Source: an uncultured Eubacteriales bacterium (lineage in GTDB: Bacteria; Bacillota; Clostridia; Christensenellales; CAG-138). From it: DNA of 50,246 nucleotides. Shown here piece after piece: positions 1-9,662 of this stretch. A model generated the notes under the pieces. The model was given only the letters and a program-made list of their open reading frames with translations. It had not been told where the DNA came from and did not search any database. The stretch is taken from NCBI GenBank assembly GCA_902789675.1, contig CADAPG010000004.1, positions 1 through 50,246 on the forward strand. Reading direction: 5' to 3'. The position numbers and the translations under genes are program-made. Position 1 is the first letter of the stretch; the number at the start of each line of letters is the position of its first letter.

Positions 1-314
1 GTGATCCACTTTGCCGTAAAGTCGGACGGCGAGAGAAGCCCCGTTTCGAAGAACGCTTCGCTCCACTCACCGGGTTCACCGTTCTCGTCGTAAAGGCGGA
101 TCCTCCAGTTCACGCGCTCGCGGGAACCGAGTGCAAGCGGGTATTCCGCGTGCATGACGTCGCTTTCAACTTTGCCGCTGTTCCATTGATCGCACACGAT
201 CTCATAAGCGGTCTGTTTGATTCCGCCCCCGCAGTTCCACGAAAGGCGCGGGTGCTGTACGTCGATCCCGATGGGATCAAACAGGTGTTCGGTTTTCAGA
301 CGGATCGCTTTCAT
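1..314 (-). CDS. Alpha-L-rhamnosidase (GH78), N-terminal fragment
   Basis: The reading frame begins at ATG 314 and runs off the left edge, giving the first 104 residues. The N-terminus carries the GH78 pattern (Pro-Ile-Gly-Ile-Asp at about 14-18, then His-Pro-Arg-Leu-Ser-Trp, then a strand ending in Trp-Asn-Ser-Gly-Lys-Val-Glu-Ser), which opens the first beta-sandwich domain of bacterial rhamnosidases. The family removes terminal alpha-L-rhamnose from plant glycosides and polysaccharides. The start overlaps the esterase stop in an ATGA and uses a GGAAGGA ribosome site inside that gene, so it is the last visible gene of the operon. The catalytic (alpha/alpha)6 domain lies outside the window, so activity cannot be judged. 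Confidence 0.8.
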   Translation of the reverse strand, partial: MKAIRLKTEHLFDPIGIDVQHPRLSWNCGGGIKQTAYEIVCDQWNSGKVESDVMHAEYPLALGSRERVNWRIRLYDENGEPGEWSEAFFETGLLSPSDFTAKWI

Positions 315-1057
315 TTTTGTTCCTTCCAGAATGATACTGCATGATCGAACCACGGTTCGGCGTTCGTGCCCTTTGCAAGTCCCACACCGTGCCCGACGCC
401 TTCAAATTCCTCGTGCCGGTAAAAAACGCCTGCTTTTTCAAGCGCTGCCGCAAGCATCCGGGCGTTCTTCGGAACGACCGAGGTGTCCGCCGTGCCGTTC
501 CACACATAGGTCGGCGGAAAGTCCTTCGGAATGTGATTCTGGACGGAAAGCCGTTCGACCATCGCAGGATCCGGGGTTTCGCCGAGAAGATTCTTTCGCG
601 TTCCTGCGTGCGTGCCCTCGCCCAGCGTGACGACCGGATAAATGAGGATCAGCGCGTTCGGCTTCGGCACGTTTTTCCCTTCCGTAAAGATGCTTGCCGC
701 AAGGTGTCCGCCCGCCGAGCTGCCCCAGAGCGACCAGTGTTCCGTGTCGAGGTTCCAGTCCGCCGCATGCGCAAAGATCTCGCGGATCGCCCGCTCAAGA
801 TCGTCCTGCGGTGCCGGATACTTTGCTTTATTCTTCACGCGGTAATACGCAACGATCGCGTGATATCCCTTTTCGTTCAGCGCCTTCGCAAACGGCAGTC
901 CTTCCACATACGAGCAGACCATGCGGTACGCGCCGCCGGGCACGATCACCGCGAACGAATGCTTCCTGCCGTCCTTCAGAAGATACGGCCTGATCCCCCA
1001 TCGGTTCGGACGCCAGAAATCGTACGCCGCCTGCAGATTTTCGGAAAACGTTCTCAT
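311..1057 (-). CDS. Alpha/beta hydrolase, BD-FAE/acetyl esterase-like
   Basis: A 248-residue cytoplasmic hydrolase without signal peptide. The oxyanion element PGGAY is at 40-44, the nucleophile elbow GSSAG at 112-116 (Ser114), the acid is Asp191 in NGTAD and the base His223 in GVGHG, so the triad is complete. Small esterases of this type remove acetyl or aromatic acyl groups from sugars. It starts inside the transporter stop (ATGA, 1054-1057) and ends in an ATGA with the rhamnosidase gene, so it is translationally coupled on both sides. By context it probably deacylates imported oligosaccharides or plant glycosides. The substrate is inferred from neighbours, not from the protein. Confidence 0.82.
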   Translation of the reverse strand: MRTFSENLQAAYDFWRPNRWGIRPYLLKDGRKHSFAVIVPGGAYRMVCSYVEGLPFAKALNEKGYHAIVAYYRVKNKAKYPAPQDDLERAIREIFAHAADWNLDTEHWSLWGSSAGGHLAASIFTEGKNVPKPNALILIYPVVTLGEGTHAGTRKNLLGETPDPAMVERLSVQNHIPKDFPPTYVWNGTADTSVVPKNARMLAAALEKAGVFYRHEEFEGVGHGVGLAKGTNAEPWFDHAVSFWKEQK

Positions 1058-2613
1058 TCCTCGATCTCCGCCGCTTCCGCGCTCTGCGCTTCGTGACGCG
1101 CTTTGATCTCTTCCTGTTCCTTATCGATCGTCTTTTCGACCTTGATGAATCGCAGGATCAAGGCGCAGAGGATGCCCGTAAAGACCTCCAGTCCGACAAA
1201 CGCAAAGGTAAACATATTCTTGACGGAATCCGGCTGTCGGAACGCAACGGTATAGATGCCTTTTGCGTTCGCTTCGATCTCGCCCAGCGGAATCTGTGGG
1301 ATCCGGCTCCCGATGACGGACGCCGCGTTTGCAAACGCCTGATAATCCGCGCTCGCGACCGCCTTAAACTCGATCGGCTCGATATATCCCGTCTTGAACA
1401 GCAGCAGGTTGAACACGCCGGTGATGATGCCGACCATCGCGACCGCGATGATGTTGTAGATCGACATCGCGTTGCCGTCGACGCGCTTGCCGGTTTTCCA
1501 CTCGAGATGATCCAGACAGTCCGCAAACAGCGCCATAAAGACGTATGCACACGGCAAGCCCCCGATGTTTTTGATGAACTGCCCGATCAGCATGATAACG
1601 AGGTTCGTCGGGAACAGCCAGCAAATCAGCGAGCCGATCGCATAGATCACGAACGCCCACATGGTCACGGTCCGCTTGCCGAACCGCTTCGCCAGGGGCC
1701 ACACTGCAAAGATGCCTATGCCCATCGGAATGCCGCCGATCACGGAGATCAGCATCTGCGTTCTGCCGTCGTTGTAGGTACCGAGCACATAGTTGCAGTA
1801 ATAGACAAGTCCGATGTTCTTCATACAGGAACCGACCGTATATACGAAAAAGTACAGATAGATCAGGACCATGTACTTGTCGCTGAAGATGATCTTCGCG
1901 CATTCTTTGAACGACAGTGTCTTGTCGGTCCGGTCGCCCGCCTCTTCGGTCAGGCGTTCCTTCGTGAAGAAATACTCCAGAAGCGTCAGCGGCAGCGCAA
2001 GGATCGAAATGATCGTCATCAGCGTGATCCAGCTGGACTTGTCCACGTCGATGATCGGCATGATCACCATCGGGAACAGCAGCGCAACGAGGATGCCGCT
2101 CATCATGATCGTGGTGATCTGATTGAAGACCGAAAGTCCGCCGCGCGCCTTGCCGTCGCGCGTGGAAAGCGGAACCATCAGCCCGTGGCTCATGTTGAAG
2201 ATCGTGTATGCGAACGAATAGAACAGGTTATAGGAGACCATGACCCAAATCACCTTGACCGTATCATTCGATTCGGGCACGGTAAAGAGCAGAATGCCGG
2301 TGACCGGCACAAGGATCGCAGACAGCAGCAGCCACGGACGCGCCTTGCCCTCTTTGGTGCGGGTGCGGTCGATGACGCGTCCCATCGCAACATTGGTAAA
2401 CGCGTCGACGATCTTTGAAATGATCGGAAAGACAAAGAGGAACATGCCTCCCCAAAGTCCCTTGAGCTTCAGAACATCGGTGTAATAGACGTTCAGATAG
2501 GTCGCAAGCACCGCGTTCAGAAGCAGCGCGCCGGCAGGTCCCAGAAGATAGCCCAGCCATTTTTCCTTTGCGGTGACCTGTTCCGATGTGATCAGACTCT
2601 TGGGCAGTTTCAT
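1054..2613 (-). CDS. GPH-family sugar:cation symporter (MFS)
   Basis: A 519-residue, roughly twelve-helix membrane protein. The loop after the second helix has the Gly-Pro-His family signature ([16 protein letters not shown], about 81-96), as in MelB, XynP and YicJ-type glycoside symporters. The C-terminus is a charged cytoplasmic tail. The start overlaps the GH3 stop (2610-2613) and the stop overlaps the esterase start, both ATGA. The family co-transports mono- or disaccharides and glycosides with Na+ or H+. Here it should bring in the compound that the beta-glucosidase, esterase and rhamnosidase break down. The coupling ion and sugar cannot be read from sequence. Confidence 0.85.
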   Translation of the reverse strand: MKLPKSLITSEQVTAKEKWLGYLLGPAGALLLNAVLATYLNVYYTDVLKLKGLWGGMFLFVFPIISKIVDAFTNVAMGRVIDRTRTKEGKARPWLLLSAILVPVTGILLFTVPESNDTVKVIWVMVSYNLFYSFAYTIFNMSHGLMVPLSTRDGKARGGLSVFNQITTIMMSGILVALLFPMVIMPIIDVDKSSWITLMTIISILALPLTLLEYFFTKERLTEEAGDRTDKTLSFKECAKIIFSDKYMVLIYLYFFVYTVGSCMKNIGLVYYCNYVLGTYNDGRTQMLISVIGGIPMGIGIFAVWPLAKRFGKRTVTMWAFVIYAIGSLICWLFPTNLVIMLIGQFIKNIGGLPCAYVFMALFADCLDHLEWKTGKRVDGNAMSIYNIIAVAMVGIITGVFNLLLFKTGYIEPIEFKAVASADYQAFANAASVIGSRIPQIPLGEIEANAKGIYTVAFRQPDSVKNMFTFAFVGLEVFTGILCALILRFIKVEKTIDKEQEEIKARHEAQSAEAAEIEE

Positions 2614-4748
2614 GCGTTTTGCTCCTCCTTCGGCAGTTTCGGTACGTCAATCTTTTTCATAAAACAGCGGATCCCTTTGATGAGGTGTCCGTTGGTCAGC
2701 TCGGCAAAACCCTGCGCGAAGTTATAGGGCATCCGGTTTCCCGCGCACATCGAGAGCGAGCGCGGCGAATTGCTGTCCATGATGCGCTTCATGAAGTATG
2801 CGCCCTTGATCGCGTTGTCGCGTTCCGGTCCCTCCGGCAGTTTCTGCGCCTGCTTCATCTGCTTCTTCACAACCGACAGCACGGCGTTATAGAGGATGCG
2901 GCCCATGAAGCTCTGATTGAGATCGGTGAAGCGCGATTCGACCGTCACCGGGAAACTTGCCTGCGGTTCCGGCACGGTGTATGTGTCGGCGTATTCCGTT
3001 TCCGGCTCGTCCTCGACCGTAATCGAAACAGTCTTCGATTCGCCGGGGTTCAGATAAATCTTCTCAAAGCCTTTGAGCACGCCGTCCACGAACAGCTGCG
3101 CAACCTCGCCGCCGAAGCGATCACCCGTGTTTTCGATCGTATGCGTATACACGTTGCCGTTCTTTGTCCATTCGGAATGCGCAAAGGTCGTATAGGAAAG
3201 TCCGAAGCCGAACGGGAACCGCACAGGGACGTTGTGTTTGCTGTAATAGCGATAGCCGACCTCCGTCCCCTCGGCATAGATCTCGTTGATTCCCTTGCCG
3301 AAGGTTTCGTGCGAGGGAACGTCCTCATAGCGCATCGGCCACGTCTCGGCGAGCTTGCCGGACGGATTTTTCACGCCGAACAGCAGATCATAGACCGCCG
3401 CGCCGCCGTTCTGTCCCGGCAGATACATGTTCAGGATCGCATCGACTTTATCGCAGAACGGCAATTCGAACGGCGAACCGCCGAACAGGATGACGACGAC
3501 CTTCTTCCCGCTTTCCGAAAGCGAGTCGATCAGCCGGAGATGGCTTTCCGGCATGCGCATGTTCTCGCGGTCGCAGCCCTCGGATTCGTATTCGTCCGTC
3601 AGCCCCGCAAAGACCAGGACCGTGTCGCTCTCCTCGAGCGCGTACGTCTTTACGCCGTGCGCGTCGAACGCGTCCTTCGGCGTCGTGACCTTCGTCGGTC
3701 GGATCATGGAGCTGCCCGCGCCCTGATAGCGCATGTTTTCAAAGAGCTCGCCCGCAACGTGCAGCTTCTCCGTGCCGGAAAGCGGCAGCACGCCGTCGTT
3801 CTTCAGCAGCACCGCACAGTCCGCGGCGATCTCGGCGGCAAGCGCGTGATGCGCGTCCCAATCCACCGGCTTCGGATCGGCGGGCTTCACGGTTTTGCCG
3901 ACCCAGTTGAGGATGTTCCGGCAGGCTTTGTCGAGATCTTCCATCGGGAGCGTGCCGTCTTTGACGCCGTCGAGGATCCACCTGCGGCAGATCGCCGTAT
4001 CGCCCGGCATTTCAAGGTCGAGTCCGGCTTTCAGGCTTGCGACGCGGTCGTGCATCGCGCCCCAGTCGGTCATGACGACGCCGTCATATCCCCATTCTTT
4101 GCGGAGCACGTCGGTTAAAAGCCACTTATGTTCGGAGCAGAACGTCCCGTTGACCTGATTGTACGCGCACATGATCGTCGCGGGATGCGCGTGCTTTACG
4201 ATATACTCGAACTGCTTCAGGTAGATCTCTCGCATCGTCTTTTCACTCGCGATCGAATTGCCCATGAAGCGGTAGTTTTCGGAATTGTTCAGCGCAAAGT
4301 GCTTGACCGAAACGCCGACGCCCGTCGACTGCACGCCGTTGACCTCCGCCGCGCCCATCACGCCCGCAAGATACGGATCCTCGGAAAAGTATTCAAAGTT
4401 TCTGCCGCAGAGCGGATTGCGCTTGATGTTGACGCCGGGACCGAGCAGCGTATGCACGCCGTAATACCGGCACTCCCTGCCGATCGCCTCGCCCATTTTG
4501 CGCGCGTTTTCCGGGTTCCAGCCCGAAGCGGTCGTCGCCGCCGTCGGAAAGGACGTTGCCGGTTCGCTCTCGGAGACGCCGTTGTCGCCGCCTTCCTTCT
4601 GCAGTCTGAGTCCGTGCGGACCGTCCGACATGCGCAGCGACTGGATCGAAAGCCGCGGGATCGGATTTGTGTACATGAAGTTCGTGCCGGAAACCAGCGC
4701 CGCCTTCTCCTCGACCGTCATTTGCTGCAGAATCCGTTCTGTTTCCAT
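2610..4748 (-). CDS. Beta-glucosidase, GH3 family
   Basis: A 712-residue enzyme, full length for GH3, without signal peptide and so probably cytoplasmic. The TIM-barrel domain has the KHF motif near 149-151, [11 protein letters not shown] near 115-125, and the nucleophile Asp228 in VMTDWGA. A second alpha/beta sandwich domain and a C-terminal fibronectin-III-like domain follow. The start at 4748 is chosen because GAGGAGG lies 8 bases upstream; more upstream ATGs exist (to 4784) but lack such a site. It is the first gene of the operon and faces the AraC regulator across 113 bases. Expected to cleave beta-glucosides, perhaps after rhamnose removal; the exact linkage is unknown. Confidence 0.88.
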   Translation of the reverse strand: METERILQQMTVEEKAALVSGTNFMYTNPIPRLSIQSLRMSDGPHGLRLQKEGGDNGVSESEPATSFPTAATTASGWNPENARKMGEAIGRECRYYGVHTLLGPGVNIKRNPLCGRNFEYFSEDPYLAGVMGAAEVNGVQSTGVGVSVKHFALNNSENYRFMGNSIASEKTMREIYLKQFEYIVKHAHPATIMCAYNQVNGTFCSEHKWLLTDVLRKEWGYDGVVMTDWGAMHDRVASLKAGLDLEMPGDTAICRRWILDGVKDGTLPMEDLDKACRNILNWVGKTVKPADPKPVDWDAHHALAAEIAADCAVLLKNDGVLPLSGTEKLHVAGELFENMRYQGAGSSMIRPTKVTTPKDAFDAHGVKTYALEESDTVLVFAGLTDEYESEGCDRENMRMPESHLRLIDSLSESGKKVVVILFGGSPFELPFCDKVDAILNMYLPGQNGGAAVYDLLFGVKNPSGKLAETWPMRYEDVPSHETFGKGINEIYAEGTEVGYRYYSKHNVPVRFPFGFGLSYTTFAHSEWTKNGNVYTHTIENTGDRFGGEVAQLFVDGVLKGFEKIYLNPGESKTVSITVEDEPETEYADTYTVPEPQASFPVTVESRFTDLNQSFMGRILYNAVLSVVKKQMKQAQKLPEGPERDNAIKGAYFMKRIMDSNSPRSLSMCAGNRMPYNFAQGFAELTNGHLIKGIRCFMKKIDVPKLPKEEQNA

Positions 4749-4861
4749 CCGGGTAGCCTCCTCGATTGTTTTCATTATCATCATTATACAATTTCCGTTT
4801 CTTCTTGTATTGCATTATTGTAATATATTTCGTATAATTGTAATGAATCGGAGGATGCCGT
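4749..4861. promoter_or_regulatory. Divergent control region of glycoside operon and AraC gene
   Basis: An AT-rich 113-base gap in a GC-rich region. ATTGTAAT occurs twice in the same direction at 4817-4824 and 4837-4844, exactly 20 bases apart (two helical turns), the usual layout of AraC half-sites. On the plus strand TTGCAT (4810-4815) and TATAAT (4833-4838) are 17 bases apart and would drive the regulator; the -10 box overlaps the second half-site, which suggests autoregulation. On the minus strand TATAAT (4783-4788) could be the operon -10; it has no good -35, as expected for an activator-dependent promoter. Confidence 0.6.
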
Positions 4862-6055
4862 ATGAAACAGATCGATCTCAGATACCTTGTCAGGTCCATG
4901 GGGACGCTGTCCGGCGTGCCGGTGCGTCTCTATGAGAACGCCGTCTGCACCTTTGCGTGGTTTCCGGCAAAGCTGCCGAAGGATCCGTTTGAACTTTACA
5001 AAAGGGAGATCCTTTCAATCACGGCGCACGTAGGCTACTTTGTCACGCCGCTGTTCCACTATTACGGCGTGATCCGCACGGCGGAAGCGTCGATCGTGCT
5101 CGGTCCGACGTCGCAGATCATGGCGAGCGAGCAGGACCTTCGGGAGCTTGCCTTCCGGCTCGACGTGCCGAAGGATCAGATCCCCGCGTTCGTGACCGGC
5201 ATGACCGGCGTCAACCGTCTGCCGGTGGAAACGCTGCTTTCGATGCTCTGCACCATGAACCACATTCTGAACGACGGGGAGATGCTTGCCATCTCGGACG
5301 TTATGATCTACAGCGACGAACAGGAAACGATCAAAACAAGCGTGGAGCAGCGCCGCACGGAACGCGTCTACGGAGAGTCGGACGCCCCGCGCGACGTGCA
5401 CAACGCGCTCGCGATTGAAGAAGCACTGATGGAGATCGTGCACAAGGGCGACACCGCAGCGCTGAAGCGCTGGCTCAGCGAAGCGCCCGCCATCCGCGGC
5501 GGAACAATCGCGCCGACGCAGCTCCGTCAGCTCAAAAACACGTTCATCGTCTCCGTGACGCTGGCGTCGCGCGCCGCGATCCGCGGCGGCATGCGCGAGG
5601 ACGACGCGTTTTCCCTGTCCGACGGCTATATTCAGCGCGCCGAGCTTTTGTCCGATCACAGCAAGCTGATGAATCTGCAGTATCACATGATCCTCGAATT
5701 CACCGAGCAGGTGGAAAAGCTGCATCTCGGGCACCGGCCGTCCAAGCTCGCGGGGGACGTTGCAAACTACGTCCGTCACCATCTTTCCGAACCGATCAGC
5801 ACCGAAAAAATGGCGCGGGAATTCTATCTGAGCCGTCCGTATCTGTCCGCAAAGTTCAAACGGGAGACCGGCGAAACCCTGACCGATTTCATTCTCCGCG
5901 AAAAAACGGAGGAAGCCAAACGCCTCCTCCGTTATTCCGATAAATCCGCTTCCGCAATCGGCGCGTATCTCGGTTTTTCCTCCCACGGACACTTCATCCG
6001 CGTCTTCAAAAAATATGCCGGTGTCACGCCGAACGAATTCCGCGCAAGCGTCTGA
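4862..6055 (+). CDS. AraC-family transcriptional regulator
   Basis: A 397-residue protein with an AraC/XylS double helix-turn-helix domain at about 300-395 (two helices around SRPYLSAKFKRETG, then IGAYLGFSSHGHFIRVFKKY and TPNEFR). The N-terminal 290 residues are a sensor region I do not recognise beyond the general AraC layout. GGAGG sits 7 bases before ATG 4862. It is divergent from the glycoside operon and by position should activate it when its sugar ligand is present. It ends 33 bases from the stop of the convergent peptidase gene. Confidence 0.88.
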   Translation: MKQIDLRYLVRSMGTLSGVPVRLYENAVCTFAWFPAKLPKDPFELYKREILSITAHVGYFVTPLFHYYGVIRTAEASIVLGPTSQIMASEQDLRELAFRLDVPKDQIPAFVTGMTGVNRLPVETLLSMLCTMNHILNDGEMLAISDVMIYSDEQETIKTSVEQRRTERVYGESDAPRDVHNALAIEEALMEIVHKGDTAALKRWLSEAPAIRGGTIAPTQLRQLKNTFIVSVTLASRAAIRGGMREDDAFSLSDGYIQRAELLSDHSKLMNLQYHMILEFTEQVEKLHLGHRPSKLAGDVANYVRHHLSEPISTEKMAREFYLSRPYLSAKFKRETGETLTDFILREKTEEAKRLLRYSDKSASAIGAYLGFSSHGHFIRVFKKYAGVTPNEFRASV

Positions 6056-6056
6056 A

Positions 6057-6083
6057 CCCCCGCAGCTGCCGCAGGGGCTTTTC
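6057..6083 (+). terminator. Weak terminator after AraC gene
   Basis: CCCC pairs with GGGG around an inner GC/GC step with one bulged A, followed by CTTTTC. It sits directly after the AraC stop and before the convergent peptidase stop. The stem is short, so this is a tentative call. Confidence 0.4.
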
Positions 6084-6088
6084 CCCGC

Positions 6089-7171
6089 TCAGAAGCTCCG
6101 GATCAGCGACGCGTCGAGCGCGCGGATGATCGCCAGCGCAAGCCGCACCGTTTCCTCGTAATCAAACGCGGACGCGATGCAGGTCGGTGTATGGATGTAT
6201 CGCACCGGTACGCCCAGCACGATCGCAGGCGCGCCGTTCAGCGCCTGGATCACCGCAGCGTCGTTGCCGCCGCCCTCGCGCACGGACGCCTGCGCCGCAA
6301 TCCCCTCCCGCTCCGCAAGGTCCAGCGCAAACCGCTGATACCGCGGATTGATGATGACCGAGACGTCCATGAACCGCAGCATCGGTCCGCGCTTCAGCGC
6401 CGTCTGCACCGCATACGGTTCCGTGAACGTATCGTCCGCGGGACAGCCCTCGAACACGATCGCGATGTCGGGGCGGATCCGGTTTACGGCGGCTTTAGCG
6501 CCGCGCTCCCCGACCTCCTCCTGACTGGAAAGCGATGCGACGACGTCGACGTTCAGATCCTCGTCCGCGATTTGCCGCATAACCTCCGCCATTGCCGCGC
6601 AGCCGATCCGGCAGTCAAACGCCTTGCCGAACAGCAGACCGTTCTTTTCATCGGACGAGAAATGCGGCACGGGCACGACCGGTTCGCCGATGCGGATGCC
6701 GAACGCGTTCTCCGCCTGCTCGGCGGACGTTGCGCCGACGTCGAGCGACAGATCGCGAATCTCCGCGACCCCGCCGCGTTCCTTCTCCGCCGCGCTCATA
6801 AAATGCGGCGGCTTTGCCGCGATACAGCCCGGGATCCAGTCCCCGAAGCGGTTCCGCACCAGAACGCGCATGCCGGGAAGCGTCGCCTTGTTCCAGCCGC
6901 CCAGCCCCACGAGGCGCAGCGTGCCGTTCGGGCGGATCGAATGCACCATGAATCCCACTTCGTCGCTGTGCGCATCAAGCATCAGGACCGGCTTGTCTCC
7001 GGTGTTTCTGCGGCGGCAAATGAACAGATTGCGCAGCCCGTCCTCCTCAAAATCGCAGAGATCCCGAAGCGCTTCGCGCATGATCGCAACCGTTTCGTCC
7101 TCAAACCCGCTCGGCGCTTTGGCGTTCGCCAGCGCTTCGATCAGCTTCCGTTCCCGTTCCGTCATTTTCAT
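6089..7171 (-). CDS. M42-family metallo-aminopeptidase
   Basis: A 360-residue cytoplasmic peptidase related to PepA and FrvX. The two-metal site is visible: His68 in DAHSD, Asp186 in AFDCRIG, the Glu218-Glu219 pair in SSQEE, Glu241 in VFEG and His327 in YIHTPT. The family trims N-terminal residues from peptides as tetrahedral dodecamers. ATG 7171 is preferred over the upstream ATG 7189 because GGAGGG lies 5 bases before it. It starts 26 bases after the HAD phosphatase gene and is probably read from that gene's promoter. The usual GGTDA loop reads GGNDA here. Confidence 0.85.
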   Translation of the reverse strand: MKMTERERKLIEALANAKAPSGFEDETVAIMREALRDLCDFEEDGLRNLFICRRRNTGDKPVLMLDAHSDEVGFMVHSIRPNGTLRLVGLGGWNKATLPGMRVLVRNRFGDWIPGCIAAKPPHFMSAAEKERGGVAEIRDLSLDVGATSAEQAENAFGIRIGEPVVPVPHFSSDEKNGLLFGKAFDCRIGCAAMAEVMRQIADEDLNVDVVASLSSQEEVGERGAKAAVNRIRPDIAIVFEGCPADDTFTEPYAVQTALKRGPMLRFMDVSVIINPRYQRFALDLAEREGIAAQASVREGGGNDAAVIQALNGAPAIVLGVPVRYIHTPTCIASAFDYEETVRLALAIIRALDASLIRSF

Positions 7172-7197
7172 TCTTCCCTCCGTATACATTCCGATGT

Positions 7198-8037
7198 TTA
7201 TGCGCGCGCGCCGAGATCCGGCAGCCGGTCGATCAGCGCGGCGATCGCGTGTTCGTCGTTCGACGGCAAAACCACGTCCGAAATTGCGCGGATCGCGTCG
7301 TTTGCGTTTTTCGGACAGACGGCGATATCCGCCTCCGAAAGCAGTTCAAGATCGTTGTTGTAATCGCCCGCGGCGATCAGCGTCCGGTTCCGGTAACAAT
7401 CCAGCCCGCGGCAGACTTTGAGCGCCGTACCCTTGTTCACGTTCTTCGGCAGCAATTCGAGATAGACGGAGCCGGGGACGATATCGGTCGTTGCGTAGAC
7501 GCGGTCGAACCGATCCGAAAGTCCGTTTGCCGCGATGAACGCTTCCGCTTTGCGCAGCTTTTCCGGCGCGCCGAACAGCAGCGATTTGAACCACGGCGTC
7601 CGCTCCGCCTCCTCGATGCTCACGAACAGGCTGGATCGGTGCAGCTCCCAGAACGGAAGGTTGAGCGTCTCTCTCGGTGAAACGTAGAGGATATCCGTTT
7701 CGGTATAGACCTGCAGGTTCATGTCGGGGTGCCGTTCCCTGCAAAACCGCAGCACGGCGGCGATCGCTGCGCTGTCGGCAAACTGCGTATAAAGAAAACG
7801 TTTCTGCCCGTTGTCGTACACGCCGGCGCCGTTCAGAACGATGCTCGGCGCGTTGAACGCAACGCCGTCCAGGTACGTCAGCATATTGCCGGGACAGCGT
7901 CCGGTCGCGATGGCAAAGAGTCCGCCCGCCTCCGTATAACGGCGGATCGCGTTCCTGTTTTGCTCGGAAACCGCGCCGGTATGATCGAACAGCGTGCCGT
8001 CCAGATCGCAGAAAATTGCCGTTTCGTTCGGTTTCAT
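7198..8037 (-). CDS. Cof-type HAD phosphatase
   Basis: A 279-residue HAD hydrolase with C2-type cap. Motif I is DLDGT with Asp11 and Asp13, motif II is the Thr of AIATGR, and motif IV is GDYNND near 225. This class dephosphorylates sugar phosphates, nucleotides or flavin intermediates; the individual substrate cannot be told from sequence. AGGAGGG stands before ATG 8037, and a good promoter lies at 8082-8110. It is followed after 26 bases by the M42 peptidase gene. It is divergent from the ABC transporter operon. Confidence 0.86.
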   Translation of the reverse strand: MKPNETAIFCDLDGTLFDHTGAVSEQNRNAIRRYTEAGGLFAIATGRCPGNMLTYLDGVAFNAPSIVLNGAGVYDNGQKRFLYTQFADSAAIAAVLRFCRERHPDMNLQVYTETDILYVSPRETLNLPFWELHRSSLFVSIEEAERTPWFKSLLFGAPEKLRKAEAFIAANGLSDRFDRVYATTDIVPGSVYLELLPKNVNKGTALKVCRGLDCYRNRTLIAAGDYNNDLELLSEADIAVCPKNANDAIRAISDVVLPSNDEHAIAALIDRLPDLGARA

Positions 8038-8081
8038 GGGATCCCTCCTGCCTCTTTGATTCGGTATTCCTTCAATGTTTC

Positions 8082-8110
8082 AGTATATCATGCCGCGGAC
8101 GGATTGACAA
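8082..8110 (-). promoter_or_regulatory. Promoter of HAD phosphatase/peptidase operon
   Basis: On the minus strand TTGTCA (8105-8110) and TATACT (8082-8087) are 17 bases apart, about 45 bases before the HAD start. Confidence 0.6.
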
Positions 8111-8170
8111 TCACCGAAAGAGCATGCGGCGGAAAAACAAAATTTATATATAAAAATGTCTTTTTCCCTG

Positions 8171-8199
8171 TTGATTCCGGTTCGGTTTTCTGTTAAAAT
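8171..8199 (+). promoter_or_regulatory. Promoter of ABC importer operon
   Basis: TTGATT (8171-8176) and TAAAAT (8194-8199) with a 17-base spacer stand 49 bases before the binding-protein start. A small CGGA/TCCG inverted repeat (8209-8222) follows in the leader. Confidence 0.6.
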
Positions 8200-8247
8200 A
8201 AATATACGCGGAGTTATTTCCGTGAAGTAACAATCAGGAGGGAAATC

Positions 8248-9585
8248 ATGAAAAAGATTATCGCTGTCATGTTGGCTTTCGTGATGGTGCTGGGTCTGGT
8301 CGCTTGCGGCGGCTCCGACAAACCGGCAGCAAAGAACGACTCCAATGTGCAAAAGGTCATCCAGGAAGCGGAAGGCCTGACGCTTGAAGAACTCTGCAAG
8401 AAAGCAATCGAAGAATCCAACGGTGCGACCTTCTACGGCGTGGGCAACTCCAGCCGCGGCAAGTCCGCTCTGCCCCTGTTCATCGAATACCTGCAGACAA
8501 TTGATCCGAACTACACGCTCAACTTCGAATGGCAGCAGCCGAAAAACAACAAGATCTTCGATCAGCTGACCGCCGACTCCATGAAGGAAAAGGGCACCTT
8601 TGCGGTCACCCTGATCCAGGACGGCAACCAGATCGAGAGCAAGATGGTCAAGACCGGCATCCTCGACACGTTCATTCCGCTCGACTGGGCAAATGCAAAC
8701 GGCATCAAGGCAGCCGACTATAAGGGCTATCTGCCGCTGCAGACGCTGAACAAGGTCTTCGAGTACAACTGCACCGGTTCGAAGACGTTCACCAACTGCT
8801 GGGACTTCGTTGCGGAAGGCGAACACGGTCTGTTCATGGACATCGACTCCGAGATCGTCGGCAAGAACTTCCTCTACATGCTCACGAAGGATGAGTATGC
8901 CGGCTATCTGAAGGATGCGTTCGACAAGCTCCCCGCCGACAAGCAGGCACAGTTCAAGCCCGTCATCGATTCTCTCGAAGCGGATGCGAAGGACCTCGGC
9001 CTCGGCGCAAACGGCGCATATGCGCTTGCGTGGATCAAGCTCTGGGTCGAGAGCTATGCGGCACAACCGGACGACGGCCCGATCTGCAACACGCTGGTCG
9101 ACAAGTCCGCAACCGATCAGTTCGGTCTGCTTGTTTACTCCAAGCTCCGTTCCGTTGAAGAGTCCGACACCATTTCCAAGAACAACATCAAGGTTGCGGC
9201 GTATCAGGACGGCTACGAGGGCATCGGCGGCTACGGCTACTGCCACTACATGTTCGTTCCGGACAACAGCCCGCTGCCCTGGACCGCATGTGCGTTCATC
9301 GCGTTCATCACCTGCACCGTTGACGGCTTCTCCGCATGGGGCAAGGATATGGGCGGTTACTCCTCCAACCCGACCGTTGCGGCAGGCACCGAGGAAAAGT
9401 ACGGCCACAGCAAGGGCGGTATGAACGAAGCCGGCGAGGTCGAGTTCGAGTGCAAGAACGACCGCGGCTATGACTGGTGGATCAAAGAGGGCAAGCTCGT
9501 CATCGAGGATCCGGAGTACTGCGCATCCGTTGCGTTCACCGTCGGTTCCTGGATCGAGATGCTCACCAAGTACAAGGTAGACTGA
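8248..9585 (+). CDS. ABC transporter substrate-binding lipoprotein
   Basis: A 445-residue exported protein. The first 19 residues are a signal peptide ending in the lipobox LVAC, so Cys20 would be lipid-anchored on the outer face of the membrane. The mature part is the size of a cluster D/F-type extracellular binding protein and includes many Tyr, Trp and acidic residues. AGGAGGG lies 5 bases before ATG. It is followed by a fused permease and an ATPase in the order of Fe(III)/polyamine/phosphonate-type importers. No ligand-specific motif is recognised, so the substrate is unknown; iron, an organophosphonate or an anion would all fit the permease class. Confidence 0.78.
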   Translation: MKKIIAVMLAFVMVLGLVACGGSDKPAAKNDSNVQKVIQEAEGLTLEELCKKAIEESNGATFYGVGNSSRGKSALPLFIEYLQTIDPNYTLNFEWQQPKNNKIFDQLTADSMKEKGTFAVTLIQDGNQIESKMVKTGILDTFIPLDWANANGIKAADYKGYLPLQTLNKVFEYNCTGSKTFTNCWDFVAEGEHGLFMDIDSEIVGKNFLYMLTKDEYAGYLKDAFDKLPADKQAQFKPVIDSLEADAKDLGLGANGAYALAWIKLWVESYAAQPDDGPICNTLVDKSATDQFGLLVYSKLRSVEESDTISKNNIKVAAYQDGYEGIGGYGYCHYMFVPDNSPLPWTACAFIAFITCTVDGFSAWGKDMGGYSSNPTVAAGTEEKYGHSKGGMNEAGEVEFECKNDRGYDWWIKEGKLVIEDPEYCASVAFTVGSWIEMLTKYKVD

Positions 9586-9606
9586 TTTATTAACACAACG
9601 ACCATG

Positions 9607-9643
9607 ATCGGAGGCGCCTTAATGGATTTAGGGCGCCTCCGAT
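9607..9643 (+). other. Strong hairpin between binding protein and permease genes
   Basis: A perfect 12-bp inverted repeat (9607-9618 with 9632-9643) with a 13-base loop in the 77-base gap. No run of T follows, so it is less likely to be a full terminator than an RNA-stabilising or partial stop element that leaves the binding protein mRNA more abundant than the rest, as in other importer operons. Confidence 0.7.
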
Positions 9644-9662
9644 GGAATAAAGGGAGGAATTC

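Noticed and set aside
2619..4118. Plus-strand open frame of 499 codons
   Set aside because: Antisense shadow of the GH3 gene with Arg/His-rich composition and no recognisable domain.
1054..4748. Novel sugar system with new enzyme families
   Set aside because: All genes belong to well-known families (GH3, GPH, esterase); only the combination and control region are of interest.
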